DNA of 64,000 bases from Rubellimicrobium aerolatum (GTDB lineage Bacteria > Pseudomonadota > Alphaproteobacteria > Rhodobacterales > Rhodobacteraceae), in NCBI RefSeq assembly GCF_017872975.1, contig NZ_JAGGJP010000017.1:1-64000 (forward strand), given 5' to 3'. This document shows positions 61,598 to 64,000 of the stretch, one piece after another. Every line of letters begins with the position of its first letter. The first letter of the stretch is position 1. The notes beneath the pieces were generated by a model, which saw nothing but the letters and a program-made list of their open reading frames with translations, was not told the origin of the DNA and made no database searches. Both the position numbers and the translations under genes were made by a program.

Positions 61598-63199
61598 TCA
61601 TTCGGCCGGAGTGGCGACAGCGGTGACCTGCACCTTGCCGAAGGCGGTCATCCACAGGTTCCAGGCCATGATGATCGCGCCGGTCAGGTACATCAGCCCG
61701 CCCAGGGCGCGGACGACGTACATCGGGAACTTGGCGGACACGGTGTCGGCGAAGCTGTTCACGAGGAACCCGTTCGCGTCGACCTCGCGCCACATCAGGC
61801 CTTCCATGATGCCCGTGACCCACATCGACGCCGCGTAGAGGACGATGCCGATGGTGGCGAGCCAGAAGTGCCAGCTCACGGCCGAGAGCGAATGGAGCCG
61901 CTCGCGGTTCCAGAGCCGGGGCACGAGGAAGTAGAGCGCGGCGAAGGTGATCATGCCGTTCCAGCCCAGCGCGCCGGAGTGGACGTGGCCGATGGTCCAG
62001 TCGGTGTAGTGCGACAGCGAGTTGACCGCGCGGATCGACATCATCGGGCCTTCGAAGGTGCTCATCCCGTAGAAGCCGAGCGAGATCACCATCATCCGCA
62101 TGATCGGGTCGGTGCGGATCTTGTCCCAGGCGCCCGAGAGGGTCATCAGCCCGTTGATCATGCCGCCCCACGAGGGCATCCACAGGATGATCGAGAAGAC
62201 CATGCCCAGCGTCGAGGCCCAGTCGGGCAGCGCCGTGTAGTGCAGGTGGTGCGGGCCGGCCCAGATGTACAGGAAGATCAGCGCCCAGAAGTGGATGATC
62301 GACAGCTTGTAGCTGTAGACGGGGCGGCCGGCCTGCTTCGGCACGAAGTAGTACATCATGCCCAGGAAGCCCGCGGTCAGGAAGAAGCCCACGGCGTTGT
62401 GGCCGTACCACCACTGCACCATGGCGTCCTGCACGCCCGAGAAGACCTGCACCGACTTGGAGCCCCAGATCGACACGGGGATGGAGATGTTGTTCACCAC
62501 GTGCAGCATCGCCACGGTGATGATGAACGACAGCAGGAACCAGTTGGCCACGTAGATGTGGGGTTCCTTGCGCTTGATGATCGTGCCCAGCGTCACGACG
62601 AGGAAGGCGACCCAGACGACCGTGAGCCAGAGGTCCACGTACCATTCGGGCTCGGCGTATTCCTTGGACTGGGTGGCGCCCAGCAGGTAGCCGGTCGCGG
62701 CCAGGACGATGAACAGGTTGTAGCCCCAGAACACGAACCAGCCGAGGTTGCCGCCCCAGAGCCGCGCCGCGCAGGTGCGCTGCACGATGTAGAACGTGCT
62801 CATGATGAGAGCGTTGCCCCCGAAGGCGAAGATCACCGCCGAGGTGTGCAGCGGCCGCAGCCGGCCGAAGTTGCCGTAGCCCTGGAGCACGTCCAGGTTG
62901 AGCTGCGGAAAGGCGAGCTGCAGCGCCACGATCACGCCCACCAGGAACCCCGCGAGGCCCCAGAAGGTCGTCGCGATCGCGCCCGCGCGCACCACGCCGT
63001 CGTTGTATTCATCCAGCCGCGGCCCCGCCGCGACCTTCCGCTCGCCCGTGCTGCGAACGGTCCAGATGAAGAGGCCCGCCGCCACGGCCATGACGATGAG
63101 CGCGTGGACCTGGTAAGCCAGGTCCCGCGCCCAGTTGGCGGCGATGGCGGCGAACAGGGCGACAACCCCGAACACCGCAATCTTGATCCAATCCCACAT
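61598..63199 (-). CDS. ccoN: cbb3-type cytochrome c oxidase subunit I
   Basis: A 533-residue heme-copper oxidase subunit with 14 or so helices. Heme and copper ligands lie in [60 protein letters not shown] and [17 protein letters not shown]. High-affinity terminal oxidase for low oxygen. The ATG at 63199 is chosen; the frame upstream (to 63301) runs through an FNR box and is not coding. First gene of ccoNOQP. Confidence 0.96.
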   Translation of the reverse strand: MWDWIKIAVFGVVALFAAIAANWARDLAYQVHALIVMAVAAGLFIWTVRSTGERKVAAGPRLDEYNDGVVRAGAIATTFWGLAGFLVGVIVALQLAFPQLNLDVLQGYGNFGRLRPLHTSAVIFAFGGNALIMSTFYIVQRTCAARLWGGNLGWFVFWGYNLFIVLAATGYLLGATQSKEYAEPEWYVDLWLTVVWVAFLVVTLGTIIKRKEPHIYVANWFLLSFIITVAMLHVVNNISIPVSIWGSKSVQVFSGVQDAMVQWWYGHNAVGFFLTAGFLGMMYYFVPKQAGRPVYSYKLSIIHFWALIFLYIWAGPHHLHYTALPDWASTLGMVFSIILWMPSWGGMINGLMTLSGAWDKIRTDPIMRMMVISLGFYGMSTFEGPMMSIRAVNSLSHYTDWTIGHVHSGALGWNGMITFAALYFLVPRLWNRERLHSLSAVSWHFWLATIGIVLYAASMWVTGIMEGLMWREVDANGFLVNSFADTVSAKFPMYVVRALGGLMYLTGAIIMAWNLWMTAFGKVQVTAVATPAE

Positions 63200-63287
63200 G
63201 CGGATGTGTCCCTCTGATTCGACCGACCCGCCAACACTCGGCGTACGGCATCGGCAGCGGGTTTCGCAGAGGCAGCGTCGCTGCACC

Positions 63288-63301
63288 TTGATCCAGGTCA
63301 A
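63288..63301. promoter_or_regulatory. FNR/FnrL box upstream of ccoN
   Basis: TTGATCCAGGTCAA, one mismatch to TTGAT-N4-ATCAA, about 95 bases upstream of the ccoN start. Very likely the site for low-oxygen activation of ccoNOQP. Confidence 0.8.
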
Positions 63302-63319
63302 ACGGCTTCGGCTGCTTGG

Positions 63320-63333
63320 ATGATACGCATCAA
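63320..63333. promoter_or_regulatory. Second FNR-like box, on the stress-protein side
   Basis: ATGATACGCATCAA, one mismatch to TTGAT-N4-ATCAA, centred 58 bases before the universal stress protein start. Suggests that gene is also induced at low oxygen. Confidence 0.6.
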
Positions 63334-63384
63334 GGCGCGGGCGTTTTCGGCCTCCTAGAACCGACCCCGCAAAGGAGACGCGCC

Positions 63385-64000
63385 ATGATCAAGACCCTGA
63401 GCCTGCTGCTGACCGACGAGCGCCGCGACGCCGCCCCCCTGCGTGCCGCCGCCGCCATCGCCGAGCGCGAGGGCGCGCATCTCGACATCGTGGGCCTGGG
63501 GCTGGAGCCGATCCCGCTGGAGACCATGCCCATGGCCGCCGCGCAGATCATCGTCGAATCGGGCCACGCCGAGGCGCAGGACCAGGCCCGCTCGCTCACC
63601 GACTGGGCCAAGGCCCGGCTCCCCGCCGACCTGCGCTTCTCCTGCGAACCGCGCACCGTCATGGGCCTCAACATCGGCGCCCTGGCCGCCCGTCTCGCCC
63701 GCTACTCCGACCTGACCGTGGTGCCGCGCCCCTACGGGCCGGGCTGCGATTCGGTCGCCGCCGCCGTGGCCGAGGCGCTGCTCTTCGGCTCGGGCGCGCC
63801 CGTCCTCGTGGTCCCCGACCGCGAGGTGGACTGGTCCCGCCCCTTCCGCCGCATCGCGCTGGCCTGGAACGGCACCGACGAATCCATGCGCGCCACCCGC
63901 GCCGCGCTCCCCTTCCTCACGGCCGCCGAATCCGTGCACGTCGCCATCATCGACCCGCCGCTCCACGCCGCCGACCGCTCCGATCCGGGCGGCGAGCTGT
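63385..64000 (+). CDS. Universal stress protein family protein (truncated by window end)
   Basis: At least 205 residues, running off the end. The first UspA-like domain ([20 protein letters not shown]) is followed by a second starting [20 protein letters not shown], so it is a tandem-domain protein; the Usp G-x-x-x-x-x-x-x-x-G-[ST] loop is replaced in the first domain by [20 protein letters not shown] with [19 protein letters not shown] precedes the ATG at 63385. Divergent from ccoN, with an FNR-like box on its side. Confidence 0.85.
   Translation, partial: MIKTLSLLLTDERRDAAPLRAAAAIAEREGAHLDIVGLGLEPIPLETMPMAAAQIIVESGHAEAQDQARSLTDWAKARLPADLRFSCEPRTVMGLNIGALAARLARYSDLTVVPRPYGPGCDSVAAAVAEALLFGSGAPVLVVPDREVDWSRPFRRIALAWNGTDESMRATRAALPFLTAAESVHVAIIDPPLHAADRSDPGGEL

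Overview
The window is a single, very GC-rich stretch of an alphaproteobacterial chromosome, almost certainly a member of the Rhodobacteraceae. I infer this from gene content and order (ETF-QO/TPR/ispE, the rsfS-rlmH-gpmI-envC-like-ctpA-rppH series, a small aa3-oxidase subunit IV, ccoNOQP next to ccoGHIS under FNR-type boxes, YdcH-like and DUF1127 small proteins), not from any database search. No phage, transposase, CRISPR array or rRNA is visible. One tRNA, tRNA-Pro(CGG), is present.

Layout. 0-12.1 kb: housekeeping genes (YdcH-like protein, methyltransferase, DUF2007, polyprenyl diphosphate synthase, an HxlR regulator divergent from an NmrA-type oxidoreductase, ispE, a TPR protein, ETF-QO, greA, GNAT, mobA, a DUF7002-like protein, azlCD). 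12.1-12.7 kb: a gene-poor, hairpin-rich stretch with two copies of a dispersed repeat. 12.7-21.7 kb: a lipoprotein, aa3 subunit IV, a DmdC-type acyl-CoA dehydrogenase, Sua5, an OmpA/BON protein, ubiA, rsmE. 21.9-28.8 kb: gshA, dapE, a GNAT, RNase R, a lytic transglycosylase. 28.9-35.4 kb (mostly minus strand): rppH, ctpA, an EnvC-like factor, gpmI, rlmH, rsfS and two membrane proteins including HupE/UreJ. 36.2-43.3 kb: leuC, leuD and leuB, separated by a membrane protein, an endonuclease/exonuclease/phosphatase-fold protein and a secreted RTX metalloprotease. 43.3-44.5 kb: a DMT exporter and tRNA-Pro.

44.5-54.3 kb is the clearest accessory metabolic locus. A leftward operon encodes an AldA-like aldehyde dehydrogenase, a YtfQ-like sugar-binding protein, its ATPase and two permeases, and a mandelate-racemase-type dehydratase. 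It diverges from a FadR/GntR regulator and a GMC oxidoreductase. Matching operator sequences sit at both divergent promoters. 54.3-64 kb is the cbb3 oxidase region: ccoS, ccoI, ccoH and ccoG leftward, then two small genes, a terminator, and ccoP, ccoQ, ccoO and ccoN leftward. FNR-type boxes lie upstream of ccoG and between ccoN and a universal stress protein gene that runs off the window.

The most striking large-scale signal is not a gene. By eye the + strand is G-rich from the start to about 35 kb whichever way genes point, and C-rich from about 36 kb to the end. A positive-to-negative GC-skew switch of this kind normally marks a replication terminus or a rearrangement breakpoint. A dispersed intergenic repeat (six copies seen) is confined to the G-rich part.
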